Made by a program: the position numbers and the translations under genes
NCBI RefSeq assembly: GCF_003202205.1
Contig: NZ_PDOG01000001.1
Span: 1,408,922 to 1,454,894 of the forward strand
DNA: 45,973 bases
Source: Halomonas sp. LBP4
GTDB taxonomy: Bacteria; Pseudomonadota; Gammaproteobacteria; Pseudomonadales; Halomonadaceae
Direction: 5' to 3'
In this document: positions 17,602 through 26,418 of the stretch, one piece after another
Layout: every line of letters begins with the position of its first letter
How positions within the stretch are numbered: the first letter of the stretch is position 1
Notes under the pieces: model-generated
Databases searched by the model: none
The model's input: only the letters and a program-made list of their open reading frames with translations
Told to the model about the DNA's origin: nothing

Positions 17602-17637
17602 AACCGCCCCCGCAGCAATGCTGTGGGGGCGGTTTTT
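17602..17637. terminator. Bidirectional terminator between secF and suhB
   Basis: AACCGCCCCC (17602-17611) pairs with GGGGGCGGTT (17625-17634), and CAGC with GCTG inside around loop AAT. T-rich runs follow on both strands, so it serves secF from the left and suhB from the right. Confidence 0.9.
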
Positions 17638-17659
17638 CTTCAAGCTTCAGGCTTAGAGC

Positions 17660-18454
17660 TCAGAAGTGCGGCTTGAGCTGCTGCACCAGGGCCTTGTAGA
17701 GGCGCGGGCCGGCGGCCATCAGCTGGCCCTCGATCTCCACCGTGGGCTTGCCATCGGGGCTGCCCATCAGCGCACCGGCCTCCTTGAGCAACAGCGAACC
17801 GACCTGCAGGTCCTGCTCCTCGAGACCGAGCACGAAGGCGGCATCGGCACGCCCGGCGGCCAGGTCGGCCAGGTCGAGCAGGCCGCTGCCGGAGGCACGC
17901 TGCATCTCGATCTGCGGGCCGAGTTGCTGTATCAGGGTCAGGTAGGCCGGCAGATGGCGCGGACGCAGCCAGGTCTCCGGCAGGCCCATGGCGATACGCG
18001 TCCCGGCCACGGCAGACGCCTTCGGCACGCGGATACGCTTGCCGTTGAGCTGGGCACCGCGACCACGGCTGGCCAGGTATTCGTCATCGCTGAAGGGGCA
18101 GATCACCACCGCATGCTCCGCACGGCCCTTGACCAGGCAGACCACCGACAGGGCGAAGCCGGGCGCGGCAACGGTCAGGTTGGAATAGCCGTGAAAGGGT
18201 TCGATCTTCCAGAGGGTGTCGCTGCCCTCGCCTTCGCCGGCGCGGTGGGGGGTGAAACGGCCGCTGACGCCGTGCTGCGGATAGCCGCGGCTGAGCTGGC
18301 GGACGATGAGCGTCTCGGCGTTGCGGGCGGCATCCTCGAGCAGGCGGTCGAGGTTGTGCTCTTCGTGGGCATTCTCGATTCGCTCGCGAATGCGCAGGAA
18401 CTGTTCGCCGGCGCTGCGCGCGGCGCGCAACGCGAATTGGACCATCGGATGCAT
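17660..18454 (-). CDS. suhB: SuhB-like inositol-monophosphatase-family protein with a degenerate active site
   Basis: The whole 264-residue protein aligns by eye to E. coli SuhB: MHPM...ALRAARSAGEQ, GYPQH near 57-61, RGRGAQLNGKRIRV near 136, SGSGLLDLADLAAGR and a conserved C-terminus. The catalytic motifs are altered. E. coli WVIDPLDGTTN is here WKIEPFHGYSN (E85, H88, Y90), the TEES metal-binding motif is replaced by GVSGR, and the WD of the second motif is QD. Phosphatase activity is therefore doubtful. SuhB also acts with NusA/B/E/G in rRNA antitermination without needing catalysis, which may be the conserved job here. It diverges from trmJ as in E. coli, with tandem repeats on both sides. 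Confidence 0.9.
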   Translation of the reverse strand: MHPMVQFALRAARSAGEQFLRIRERIENAHEEHNLDRLLEDAARNAETLIVRQLSRGYPQHGVSGRFTPHRAGEGEGSDTLWKIEPFHGYSNLTVAAPGFALSVVCLVKGRAEHAVVICPFSDDEYLASRGRGAQLNGKRIRVPKASAVAGTRIAMGLPETWLRPRHLPAYLTLIQQLGPQIEMQRASGSGLLDLADLAAGRADAAFVLGLEEQDLQVGSLLLKEAGALMGSPDGKPTVEIEGQLMAAGPRLYKALVQQLKPHF

Positions 18455-18554
18455 GATCGGGCCTTGAGGAGTCGGTGGTGTTAAAGAACGCGGCCGGTTC
18501 GGTGGAACGGGTCGGCGCGCATCCTAGCAGACCCAGGACGATTGCGCCACGCAC

Positions 18555-18708
18555 TCGAAGCTCGAAGCTCGAAGCTCGAAGCTCGAAGCTCGAAGCTCGA
18601 AGCTCGAAGCTCGAAGCTCGAAGCTCGAAGCTCGAAGCTCGAAGCTCGAAGCTCGAAGCTCGAAGCTCGAAGCTCGAAGCTCGAAGCTCGAAGCTCGAAG
18701 CTCGAAGC
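18555..18708 (+). repeat. Heptanucleotide tandem array, 22 copies of TCGAAGC
   Basis: Twenty-two perfect 7-bp units, then a partial unit, in the 313-base gap between the divergent suhB and trmJ genes. Copy number sets the distance between the two upstream regions. The apparent SSKLEAR and SFELRAS repeat proteins are artefacts of the array. A possible extended -10 for trmJ (TGTTAGACT at 18721) begins 12 bases past it. Confidence 0.95.
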
Positions 18709-18767
18709 TCGAAGGCAGCATGTTAGACTTCTCTCCCCGATTTCCAGCCGTCCCAAGGGTTCTCCAT

Positions 18768-19547
18768 ATGCTCGAGCGCATCCGCATCGTCCTGATCGGC
18801 ACCAGCCACCCCGGCAACATCGGCGGCACCGCCCGCGCCATGCACAACATGGGGCTTTCCGACCTGGCCCTGGTGGCGCCGCGCTGCGAGCCGCTCACCG
18901 CGGAGACGGTCTCGCGGGCCTCGGGGGCCGACCATATCGTCCACGCGGCCCGCACGGCCGAGACCCTGGAGCAGGCGGTCGCCGACTGCACCCTGGTGGT
19001 GGGCGCCAGCGCCCGGTCGCGCACCCTGCCCTGGCCGATGATCACCCCTCGCGAGCTGGGCGGCCGGCTGGCCGGGGAACTGGCCGGGCCCGGGACTCGC
19101 CTCGCCCTGGTCTTCGGCCGCGAGGACAGCGGCCTCTCCAATGCCGAGCTACAGCGCTGCCACGCCCATGTGCACATCCCCGCCAACCCGGACTTCAGCT
19201 CCCTGAACCTGGCCACCGCGGTGCAGGTGCTGGCCTACGAGTGTCGCCTGGCCTGGCTGGACGGCCTGGAGACGAGCGGCGAGAGCGACGCGGAACCGCC
19301 CCAGCCACTGGCCACCCACGAGGAGCTGGAGCACTACTTTGCCCACCTGGAACGCACCCTGATCGCCATCGGCTTCCACGATCCGGTCATGCCACGCCAG
19401 TTGATGGCGCGGCTGCGGCGCCTGACCCTGCGCAGCCGTCCCGAGCGCATGGAACTCAATATCCTGCGCGGGATTCTCTCCGCCACCGAGAAACAGGCGA
19501 GCGGCGAGACGCCGGCCGACAGCGGCGAGCCGGACCCGCCGGCTTGA
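18768..19547 (+). CDS. trmJ: tRNA (cytidine/uridine-2'-O-)-methyltransferase TrmJ
   Basis: TrmJ methylates the 2'-O of nucleotide 32 in the anticodon loop of several tRNAs. It is a SPOUT enzyme: RIVLIGTSHPGNIGGTARAMHNMGL (5-29), VVGASARSRTLPWP near 92, ALVFGREDSGLSNAEL near 125 and ANPDFSSLNLATAVQ near 150 form the trefoil-knot SAM site. The C-terminal helical domain is present; the total of 259 residues is near the E. coli length. ATG 18768 is chosen by family fit and the AAGGG site; an upstream in-frame start would read out of the repeat. It diverges from suhB and precedes cysE. Confidence 0.95.
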   Translation: MLERIRIVLIGTSHPGNIGGTARAMHNMGLSDLALVAPRCEPLTAETVSRASGADHIVHAARTAETLEQAVADCTLVVGASARSRTLPWPMITPRELGGRLAGELAGPGTRLALVFGREDSGLSNAELQRCHAHVHIPANPDFSSLNLATAVQVLAYECRLAWLDGLETSGESDAEPPQPLATHEELEHYFAHLERTLIAIGFHDPVMPRQLMARLRRLTLRSRPERMELNILRGILSATEKQASGETPADSGEPDPPA

Positions 19548-19634
19548 AGCCGCCAGCCGGCGCCCCCAGTATGAGAGGAACCTCCGGCGATTGCCCCCTC
19601 GAGCATCGCCCCTCCGCCACCCAAGGACCGCTGC

Positions 19635-20522
19635 ATGTTTCAACATCTGCGTGAGGACATCAACAGTGTATTCGCCCGCGACCCCGCGGCGCGCAACTTC
19701 CTGGAAGTGCTGACCAACTACCCCGGCTTGCACGCCCTGTTGATCCACCGTTTCAGCCACTGGCTGTGGCGGAAGAACCTCAAGTGGCTCGCCCGCAGCC
19801 TCTCGACCTTCTCCCGCTGGCTGACCGGCGTCGAGATCCATCCCGGGGCCTCCATCGGCCGGCGTTTCTTCATCGACCACGGCATGGGCGTGGTGATCGG
19901 CGAGACCGCCGAGGTCGGCGACGACGTCACCCTCTACCAGGGCGTGACCCTGGGCGGCACCAGCTGGAACAAGGGCAAGCGCCACCCGACCCTCGCGGAT
20001 GGTGTGATCGTCGGCGCCGGGGCCAAGATACTGGGCCCCTTCACCGTGGGCGCCGGCGCCAAGATCGGCTCCAACGCCGTGGTCACCAAGGAGGTGCCCG
20101 CCGGCGCCACCGTGGTAGGCATCCCCGGCAAGGTCGTCCATCGCCTCGAGCCGGACGCCGAGGAGGTCCTCGAGGTCGACCCGGCCCGGCGCGAGGCGAT
20201 GCACCGCAAGTTCGGCTTCGACGCCTACGGCATCAGCCAGGACATGCCCGACCCCGTGGCCCGTTCGATCCAGGCCATGCTCGACCACATGCACGCCGTG
20301 GACGAGCGCATCGAGCGCATGTGCGGCACCCTGCGCAAACTCGATGCCAGCTATCGCGACGGCCGGCTGCCCGAGCTGCGTGACGAGGACTTCGCCGACA
20401 TCCTCGCCGACGTGGACAGTTGCTGCCCGCCCGTCGACCGGGAGGAACCGGAGAGCGAGAAAGAGCCTCAGGGCGATGCCGCCGACGATGCCCGACCCGA
20501 GAAGCGCCGGGAGAATGGTTGA
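19635..20522 (+). CDS. cysE: Serine O-acetyltransferase CysE
   Basis: CysE makes O-acetylserine from serine and acetyl-CoA, the precursor of cysteine. The protein has the short N-terminal helical domain, then the left-handed beta-helix hexapeptide region (about 65-170) with [34 protein letters not shown], the catalytic His-Asp segment, and VGIPGKVV. A hydrophilic acidic tail of about 100 residues ([19 protein letters not shown]) extends past the usual end. It lies just before iscR, as cysE2 does in Azotobacter, tying cysteine supply to the desulfurase. Confidence 0.95.
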   Translation: MFQHLREDINSVFARDPAARNFLEVLTNYPGLHALLIHRFSHWLWRKNLKWLARSLSTFSRWLTGVEIHPGASIGRRFFIDHGMGVVIGETAEVGDDVTLYQGVTLGGTSWNKGKRHPTLADGVIVGAGAKILGPFTVGAGAKIGSNAVVTKEVPAGATVVGIPGKVVHRLEPDAEEVLEVDPARREAMHRKFGFDAYGISQDMPDPVARSIQAMLDHMHAVDERIERMCGTLRKLDASYRDGRLPELRDEDFADILADVDSCCPPVDREEPESEKEPQGDAADDARPEKRRENG

Positions 20523-20548
20523 CCACGGCACTCGGTCTTTACCATAAT
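20519..20548 (+). promoter_or_regulatory. Candidate sigma70 promoter of the isc operon
   Basis: TTGACC (20519-20524, overlapping the cysE stop) and CATAAT (20543-20548) are 18 bases apart, about 90 bases before iscR. In E. coli holo-IscR represses its own promoter; I could not confirm an IscR box here by eye. Confidence 0.45.
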
Positions 20549-20636
20549 GCCCTTTCGTCCGTGACGTTTCCCCTGGGGAGACGCACCCGATCCATCGAAC
20601 CCCGACCCCAGCGTCGGCGCCGAGGTGTCGATCCGC

Positions 20637-21107
20637 ATGCGCCTGACCACCAAGGGACGCTACGCCGTTACCGCCATGCTCGACCTGGCGATGAACGCCG
20701 ACGAGGGTCCCATCTGCCTGGCCGACATCTCGCGGCGACAGGAGATCTCGCTCTCCTACCTCGAACAGCTGTTCGCCCGCCTGCGCCGCGCCCGGCTGGT
20801 GGAGAGCGTACGCGGTCCCGGCGGCGGCTACCTGCTGGCGCTGCCGCCGGCGGCTATCTCGGTGGCTCGGGTGATCGACGCGGTCGACGAGTCGGTGGAC
20901 GCCACCCGCTGCGGCGGGCTATCCGACTGCCAGCAGGGCGATACCTGCCTGACCCACCATTTGTGGTGCGAGCTGTCGGAGCATATCCACGGTTTCCTCG
21001 ACGGCATCACCCTGGGACAACTGGCGCAGCGCCAGGAGATACGGGGCATCGCCAGTCGCCAGCGTCGCCGGCAGGGCAACGACGGCATTCTCGCCTCGTC
21101 GCCCTGA
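20637..21107 (+). CDS. iscR: Iron-sulfur cluster regulator IscR
   Basis: An Rrf2-family winged-helix repressor that senses [2Fe-2S] cluster supply. The N-terminus [18 protein letters not shown] matches E. coli IscR, and cluster ligands C92, C98, C104 and H107 ([20 protein letters not shown]) occur at the same numbers. ATG 20637 is chosen; GTG 20625 would add four residues not in the family. It heads a short operon with iscS and iscA. The C-terminus is rich in Arg and slightly variable. Confidence 0.96.
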   Translation: MRLTTKGRYAVTAMLDLAMNADEGPICLADISRRQEISLSYLEQLFARLRRARLVESVRGPGGGYLLALPPAAISVARVIDAVDESVDATRCGGLSDCQQGDTCLTHHLWCELSEHIHGFLDGITLGQLAQRQEIRGIASRQRRRQGNDGILASSP

Positions 21108-21153
21108 ACCGCCGGGCATACCCTTTCCGAACATCCGCCACCACTGCGAGCCC

Positions 21154-22311
21154 ATGACCACACCCGTCTACCTCGATTATGCCGCCACCACCCCGGTCGA
21201 TCCGCGGGTCGCCGAGGCGATGAGCCGTCACCTGACCCCGGACGGCCTTTTCGCCAACCCGGCGTCGCGTAGCCACATGCTCGGCTGGCAGGCGGAGCAG
21301 GCCGTGGAGGGTGCTCGTCGCCAGGTCGCCGACCCGATCGGTGCCGACCCCCGCGAGATCGTCTGGACCAGCGGCGCCACCGAGGCCGACAACCTGGCGC
21401 TGACCGGCTTCATGCGGGCCAACCGGGCACGGGGCCGCCACCTGGTGACCTCCTGTATCGAGCACAAGGCGGTGGTGGATACCGCCAAGGCGCTGGAGGC
21501 CGAGGGCTTCGAGGTCACCTGGCTCACGCCCGGCCACGACGGGCGGGTGACGCCCGACCAATTGCGCGCGGCCATGCGCCCGGACACCGTGCTGGTCTCG
21601 CTGATGGCGGTGAACAACGAGCTCGGCAGCATCCACGACCTGGCGGCGCTCGCCGAGGTCGTCCATGCCGGCGGTGCGGTCTTCCATGTGGACGCCGCCC
21701 AGGCGGTGGGGCGCATCCCGCTGGATGTCGCCCGGCAGGGCATCGACCTGATGTCGCTGTCGGGCCACAAGGTCTACGGGCCCAAGGGCATCGGCGCCCT
21801 CTACGTGAAGCGCAGCCCGGACATCCGCCTGGAGGCCCTGATCCACGGCGGCGGCCACGAGCGCGGCATGCGTTCGGGGACGCTCGCCACCCACCAGATC
21901 GTCGGCATGGGCGAGGCCTTCGCCCTGGCCGCCGCCGAGGGGGACGCCGACCAGGCACGCATCACGGCGCTGCGCGACCGGCTGCTCGCTGGCCTGGCCG
22001 GCTTCGAGGGCGTCCACCGCAACACCGATATCGGCGTCGCGGTCCCCAACATCCTCAACCTGGCCTTCGAGGGCGTCGACGGCGAATCGCTGCTGATGGC
22101 GTTGCGCGACATCGCCCTCTCCACCGGTTCGGCCTGCAACTCGGCGAGCGTCGAGCCATCCTATGTATTGAAGGGCATCGGCGTGCCGCGCCCCCTGGCA
22201 CTGGCGTCGCTGCGGTTCAGTTTCGGCCGTTTCACCACCGAGGCCGATATCGACCAAACGCTGCACGCCCTGACACACGCCCTCGAGGGCCTTCGCCGCC
22301 AGGCGATCTAA
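21154..22311 (+). CDS. iscS: Cysteine desulfurase IscS, short C-terminus
   Basis: IscS is a PLP enzyme that releases sulfur from cysteine for Fe-S clusters, thiolated tRNA and other uses. K206 (SGHKVYG) and the active-site C328 (TGSACNSASVEPSYVL) have E. coli numbering. The protein stops at 385 residues (EGLRRQAI), while E. coli IscS has 404 and ends with an extra tail of about 20 residues that contacts the scaffold IscU. No iscU gene follows; iscA starts 27 bases later. The missing tail and missing partner agree with one another. Confidence 0.95.
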   Translation: MTTPVYLDYAATTPVDPRVAEAMSRHLTPDGLFANPASRSHMLGWQAEQAVEGARRQVADPIGADPREIVWTSGATEADNLALTGFMRANRARGRHLVTSCIEHKAVVDTAKALEAEGFEVTWLTPGHDGRVTPDQLRAAMRPDTVLVSLMAVNNELGSIHDLAALAEVVHAGGAVFHVDAAQAVGRIPLDVARQGIDLMSLSGHKVYGPKGIGALYVKRSPDIRLEALIHGGGHERGMRSGTLATHQIVGMGEAFALAAAEGDADQARITALRDRLLAGLAGFEGVHRNTDIGVAVPNILNLAFEGVDGESLLMALRDIALSTGSACNSASVEPSYVLKGIGVPRPLALASLRFSFGRFTTEADIDQTLHALTHALEGLRRQAI

Positions 22312-22338
22312 CCATTCCACCCGTGCAGGAGAAAGACC

Positions 22339-22665
22339 ATGGCGCACCTTTCGATCACCACCGCTGCCGCCGACCAGATCCGCCGGGTCCTCGACGAGCG
22401 CGGCCACGGCCTGGGCCTGCGGGTCTCGGTCAAACCGAGCGGCTGCTCCGGCTACAGTTACGTGCTCGATTTCGCCGACGAGGCGGCCAATGACGACGTG
22501 ACCTTCGAGGAGCACGGCGTGACCGTCTATGTCGCGCCCGACGCCCTGGAGATGCTCGACGGCAGCGAGGTCGACTACGTCAACGAGGGGCTCAACCGCT
22601 TCTTCCGCTTCAACAACCCCAACGTCAAGGACGAGTGCGGCTGCGGCGAGAGCTTCAGCGTCTAG
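22339..22665 (+). CDS. iscA: A-type iron-sulfur carrier IscA
   Basis: A 108-residue A-type carrier with the three conserved cysteines: C36 ([10 protein letters not shown]), C100 and C102 ([11 protein letters not shown]). [14 protein letters not shown] is the form found in IscA as opposed to ErpA. It binds iron or a [2Fe-2S]/[4Fe-4S] cluster and passes it to targets. A good AGGAGA site precedes the ATG. In the standard operon iscU would lie between iscS and this gene and hscB-hscA-fdx-iscX after it; here the next gene is ndk. Confidence 0.95.
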   Translation: MAHLSITTAAADQIRRVLDERGHGLGLRVSVKPSGCSGYSYVLDFADEAANDDVTFEEHGVTVYVAPDALEMLDGSEVDYVNEGLNRFFRFNNPNVKDECGCGESFSV

Positions 22666-22703
22666 GCGCTCAGCGCCCGAACGGGGCGGGAACGGCTCGA
22701 CGA

Positions 22704-22733
22704 TTGTTCAACGAGCCCCCCAGCCGTTATAAT
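22704..22733 (+). promoter_or_regulatory. Candidate sigma70 promoter of ndk
   Basis: TTGTTC (22704-22709) and a perfect TATAAT (22728-22733) are 18 bases apart, in the 212-base gap between iscA and ndk. It gives ndk its own transcript with a leader of about 140 bases. Confidence 0.6.
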
Positions 22734-22877
22734 CCCCGCCCAGTCGGCGAACTCGCCGAGCCGCATCACCCGATTCGCCGCGCCGCCCCCTGCTCTCGAC
22801 CCAGGAGCTTCCGGGGCGGCGCGGCGCTATCCATCGACCCCCATGTCAATCATCCTGCTCAACTGGAGACACGCCCC

Positions 22878-23303
22878 ATGGCCACCCAGCGTACCCTGTC
22901 CATCATCAAGCCCGATGCCGTCGCCAAGAACATCATCGGCGAGATCACTTCCCGCTTCGAGAAGGCCGGCCTGAAGGTCATCGCCGCCAAGATGCTGCAC
23001 CTCTCCGAGGAGAAGGCCGGCGGCTTCTACGCCGAGCACAGGGAGCGCCCCTTCTTCAAGGATCTGGTCGGTTTCATGACCTCCGGTCCGGTGGTCGTGC
23101 AGGTGCTGGAGGGTGAGGACGCCATCGCCAGGAACCGCGACCTTATGGGGGCCACCAATCCCAAGGACGCCGCGCCGGGCACCATCCGCGCCGACTTCGC
23201 CGAGACCATCGACGCCAACGCCGTCCACGGCTCCGACTCGCCGGAATCCGCCGAGCGCGAAGTGGCCTACTTCTTTGCGGCCGATGAGATCTGCCCGCGC
23301 TGA
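22878..23303 (+). CDS. ndk: Nucleoside diphosphate kinase
   Basis: Ndk passes the gamma-phosphate from ATP to other nucleoside diphosphates through a phospho-histidine. The 141-residue protein has [10 protein letters not shown] (6-15) and the active H117 in [15 protein letters not shown] 22878 is fixed by family fit and GGAGA upstream; the frame stays open far upstream but that part is not coding. In Pseudomonas-type genomes ndk follows the isc cluster and precedes rlmN, as here. Confidence 0.97.
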   Translation: MATQRTLSIIKPDAVAKNIIGEITSRFEKAGLKVIAAKMLHLSEEKAGGFYAEHRERPFFKDLVGFMTSGPVVVQVLEGEDAIARNRDLMGATNPKDAAPGTIRADFAETIDANAVHGSDSPESAEREVAYFFAADEICPR

Positions 23304-23382
23304 GGGGCCCCATCCCCACGGCGCTTCAAGCGGGGGTGACCCCACCCCCGCCCTCTCTCTGCCCCCTCGACGCCCTGATGCC

Positions 23383-24510
23383 ATGACCACCACAACCGCT
23401 CCCCAACGCACCAACCTGCTCGGCCTCTCTCGCGAGGAGATGGAGCACTTCTTCCTCTCCATTGGCGAGAAGAAGTTCCGCGCCGCCCAGGTGATGAAGT
23501 GGATTCACCACGAGGGCTGCGATGACTTCGCGGCCATGACCAACCTGTCCAAGGCACTGCGAACGCGCCTGGCCGAGGTGGCCGAAATCCGCGGTCCCGG
23601 TGTGGTCTACGAGGGCTCCTCCAGCGACGGTACCCGCAAGTGGGTGCTCGAGGTCGAGGACGGCAGCTACGTGGAGACGGTGCTGATCCCGGCCGACAAC
23701 GGCAAGCGCCGCACCCTCTGCGTCTCCTCCCAGGTCGGCTGCTCGCTGGACTGCAGCTTCTGCTCCACCGGCAAGCAGGGCTTCCAGCGCAACCTCACCG
23801 CCGCCGAGATCATCGGCCAGGTGTGGGTGGCCCAGCGCAGTGTCGGCCCGCGCAAGGACACCGCCAATCGTCCGGTCACCAATGTGGTGATGATGGGCAT
23901 GGGCGAGCCGCTGATGAACTACGACAATGTCGTGCCGGCGATGAAGCTGATGCTCGACGACGACGGCTACGGCCTCTCCAAGCGTCGCGTCACCCTCTCC
24001 ACCTCCGGGGTGGTGCCGATGCTCGACCGGCTCGGCGACGAACTCGACGTGAGCCTGGCCATCTCGCTGCATGCGGCCACCGACGAGCTGCGCAACGAGC
24101 TGGTGCCGCTCAACCGCAAGTACAACATCCGCACCCTGCTGGATGCCTGCAAGCGCTACCTCGCCAAGTGCCAGGACACGCGGATGGTCACCATCGAGTA
24201 CACCCTGATCAAGGACGTCAACGACCAGCAGGAGCACGCCGAGCAGCTCGCCGCCCTGCTCGAGGAGTTGCCGTGCAAGATCAACCTGATTCCGTTCAAC
24301 CCCTTCCCCCACTCGGGCTACGAGAAACCGTCACGCAACCAGACGATGCGTTTCCAGCAGTGGCTCTATGAGCTGGGCTACACGGCGCCGATCCGCACCA
24401 CCCGCGGCGACGACATCGATGCCGCCTGCGGCCAGCTGGTGGGGCGCGTCAAGGATCGCACCAAGCGTCACGAACGCTATATCCGGTCGATCCAGATCGA
24501 CGCCGACTGA
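23383..24510 (+). CDS. rlmN: 23S rRNA A2503 / tRNA A37 C2-methyltransferase RlmN
   Basis: A radical SAM enzyme making 2-methyladenosine at A2503 in 23S rRNA and A37 in some tRNAs. The 375-residue protein has the cluster motif C120-x3-C124-x2-C127 ([13 protein letters not shown]), the upstream C113, the [12 protein letters not shown] segment, and the methyl-carrying C349 ([12 protein letters not shown]). ATG 23383 fits the family; the open frame extends upstream over ndk without meaning. It stands between ndk and pilF, the usual order. Confidence 0.97.
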   Translation: MTTTTAPQRTNLLGLSREEMEHFFLSIGEKKFRAAQVMKWIHHEGCDDFAAMTNLSKALRTRLAEVAEIRGPGVVYEGSSSDGTRKWVLEVEDGSYVETVLIPADNGKRRTLCVSSQVGCSLDCSFCSTGKQGFQRNLTAAEIIGQVWVAQRSVGPRKDTANRPVTNVVMMGMGEPLMNYDNVVPAMKLMLDDDGYGLSKRRVTLSTSGVVPMLDRLGDELDVSLAISLHAATDELRNELVPLNRKYNIRTLLDACKRYLAKCQDTRMVTIEYTLIKDVNDQQEHAEQLAALLEELPCKINLIPFNPFPHSGYEKPSRNQTMRFQQWLYELGYTAPIRTTRGDDIDAACGQLVGRVKDRTKRHERYIRSIQIDAD

Positions 24511-24633
24511 CCCGGGGGTCACCTTGACTTCAACCGGGCTCGGCGCTTTGATGGACTGGCCTTTTCCCCCACCGGTGACGGTTCGCTCACGAAGCGCCAC
24601 CGGTGGTGTCGTGCCCACTATCGAGAGGACGCC

Positions 24634-25380
24634 ATGACTCGCTGCCCACGCACGCCCGGACTCACGCAGGCCCCTGCCGTCGCCGTCCTGCTGGGGGCGC
24701 TGTGGCTGGCCGGCTGCGCCTCCCAGGTGGGCCCGTTCAACGGCAATGAGGACAACCCCGGCGACGCCTATACCCGACTGGGCATCGCCTACCTCGAGCG
24801 TGGCAACCTGCAGCGGGCCATGAGCTCCCTCGATCGAGCCCTGCAGATGGCACCCGGCGATGCCGAGGCCCTGCAGGCCATGGCCATGGTCTACCAGCGC
24901 CAGGGAGAGGATGAGCTCGCCGACGAGACCTTCCGGCGTGCCCTCGACGCCGACTCCGACTTCACCCGGGTACGCAACAACTATGCGGCCTTCCTGTATG
25001 ATCGTGGGCGCATCCGCGAGGCCTGCGACCAGCTCGAGCTAGCCAGCCGGGATAGCCAGTACGCCAACCGTGCCCAGCTGTTCGCCAACCTGGGGCAGTG
25101 CCAGCGTGAACTCGGCGACCTCGACGCCGCCCGGGCCAGCCTCGCCCGCGCCCAGGCGATCGACCCGCGAAGCGCGCGCAGCTACTTCACGCTGGCCGAA
25201 CTCGAGCATGCCCAGGGCAATCATGCTCGCGCCCGGAACCAGCTCGAAGGGTTCATGCGCTTGGCCGGCGCCAGCCCCGGGGCGCTCCGCCTGGCCCGCG
25301 ACATCGCCCGGGCCGAGGGCGATCGTGCCGCCGCCGCCTTCTACACCGAACAACTGGACGCTGCCGATGACGCTCCCTGA
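24634..25380 (+). CDS. pilF: PilF/PilW-type type IV pilus outer-membrane lipoprotein
   Basis: A lipoprotein with a signal peptide ending in LAGC (lipid Cys28) and about five TPR units: GDAYTRLGIAYLERGNLQRA, AEALQAMAMVYQRQGEDE, TRVRNNYAAFLYDRGRI, AQLFANLGQCQRELGD and SARSYFTLAELEHAQGN. PilF places the secretin PilQ in the outer membrane for type IV pili. No other pilus genes are in the window, but the location rlmN-pilF-rodZ-ispG is typical. The gap before it contains a 9-bp inverted repeat (24569-24577 with 24598-24606). Confidence 0.9.
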   Translation: MTRCPRTPGLTQAPAVAVLLGALWLAGCASQVGPFNGNEDNPGDAYTRLGIAYLERGNLQRAMSSLDRALQMAPGDAEALQAMAMVYQRQGEDELADETFRRALDADSDFTRVRNNYAAFLYDRGRIREACDQLELASRDSQYANRAQLFANLGQCQRELGDLDAARASLARAQAIDPRSARSYFTLAELEHAQGNHARARNQLEGFMRLAGASPGALRLARDIARAEGDRAAAAFYTEQLDAADDAP

Positions 25381-25410
25381 CAACCGATTCTTGACGAAGG
25401 ATGCTCAGCC

Positions 25411-26409
25411 ATGAGCGACACCCACATCACCGATGCCACCGATGTCGCCCTCACGGCCTCACCGGGCGAACAGCTCAAGCGTGAGCGCGAGTCGCAGGGC
25501 CTTTCCCGAGAAGAGGTCGCCGAGTCCCTGAACCTGCGCCCGGCGGTGATCCAGGGGCTCGAGGAGGACAACTACGAGGAAGTCCCCGTCGCCGCCTATC
25601 GTCGAGGCTACCTGCGCTCCTATGCCCACCTGCTGGGCATCGACGACCGCCCGGTACTGGAAGCCTACCGGGCGCGCTTCGGCGGTGAGGAGCACGAGCG
25701 CAAGGTGACGCCGGTGCATGTCACCCGCCCGCCGTCGCGCATCGGGGCCTGGCTGTTCCGGCTGGTCACCCTGCTGGTGATCGCCGGCCTGGTCGGCCTG
25801 ACGCTCATGTGGTGGCAGAGCCGCGGCGGCAACGAGCCCCCCGGCGTCAGCGACAGCGGCCCGGTCTCGGTGGACAGCCTCGACGGCAGTCCCACCATCA
25901 CCGAGAGCGACGAACCGATGGCCGAGGAGGCCGCCGACGCCGGCGCCGACGAGCTGCCGCCGCTGCCCGACGCGCAGAGCGACCTCGGCCTGGTCGAGGA
26001 TCCCGAAGCCGCCGGCGATGCCTCGGCCGGCGTGGTGGATTCCGGTCCGGCCCATATCATCGCCGCCGACCGCGGCGCCTCCGACGAGGCCGAGTCGGTA
26101 ACGCCGGTCGAGGGGGCCACCGAAGCCGAGCCGGAGCCCCAGGCGGCCCCGGCGACAACCGCCGACCCGCGGGTACTGGAGCTGACCTTCAACGAACAGT
26201 CCTGGACCGAGATCTTCGACGCCGACAACCAGCGCGTCTTCGTCGGTCTCCAGGAACCCGGCACCACGGCGAGCGTCGAAGGCGAACCACCGTTCCGCCT
26301 GACCGTGGGCAACGCCACCGGCGTCGAGCTCGTCTGGCGCGGCGAGTCCGTTGACCTCGGCGCTCGCGCCGGCGCCAACAACGTCGCCCGCTTCACCCTG
26401 GGAGAGTGA
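25411..26409 (+). CDS. rodZ: Cell-shape protein RodZ
   Basis: RodZ links MreB to the cell wall elongation machinery. The 332-residue protein has a cytoplasmic helix-turn-helix of the Cro/CI type (GEQLKRERESQGLSREEVAESLNLRPAVIQGLE, about 19-51), then PVAAYRRGYLRSYAHLLGID, one membrane helix (LFRLVTLLVIAGLVGLTLMWW, about 115-135), a long acidic, Ala/Pro-rich periplasmic linker, and a C-terminal beta domain (LELTFNEQSWTEIFDADNQ). The acidic linker fits a halophile. Starts 30 bases after pilF and ends 9 bases before ispG. Confidence 0.93.
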   Translation: MSDTHITDATDVALTASPGEQLKRERESQGLSREEVAESLNLRPAVIQGLEEDNYEEVPVAAYRRGYLRSYAHLLGIDDRPVLEAYRARFGGEEHERKVTPVHVTRPPSRIGAWLFRLVTLLVIAGLVGLTLMWWQSRGGNEPPGVSDSGPVSVDSLDGSPTITESDEPMAEEAADAGADELPPLPDAQSDLGLVEDPEAAGDASAGVVDSGPAHIIAADRGASDEAESVTPVEGATEAEPEPQAAPATTADPRVLELTFNEQSWTEIFDADNQRVFVGLQEPGTTASVEGEPPFRLTVGNATGVELVWRGESVDLGARAGANNVARFTLGE

Positions 26410-26418
26410 TCCGTCACC

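Noticed and set aside
15625..17643. 672-codon open frame on the minus strand opposite secD/secF
   Set aside because: It is the complement of two well-identified genes, has no family features, and exists because GC-rich codons leave few stops in the other frames. Many similar antisense frames (2355-3398, 11858-12841, 12954-14327, 21007-22515, 43623-45836) were dropped for the same reason.
17499..18708. CRISPR array
   Set aside because: Units are 7 bp, directly joined with no spacers, and no cas genes are present.
18481..18756. Apparent repeat proteins (SSFELRA, SSKLEAR, SSFQLPA)
   Set aside because: They are translations of the 7-bp tandem arrays; seven bases give a seven-residue repeat in any frame. 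No ribosome sites.
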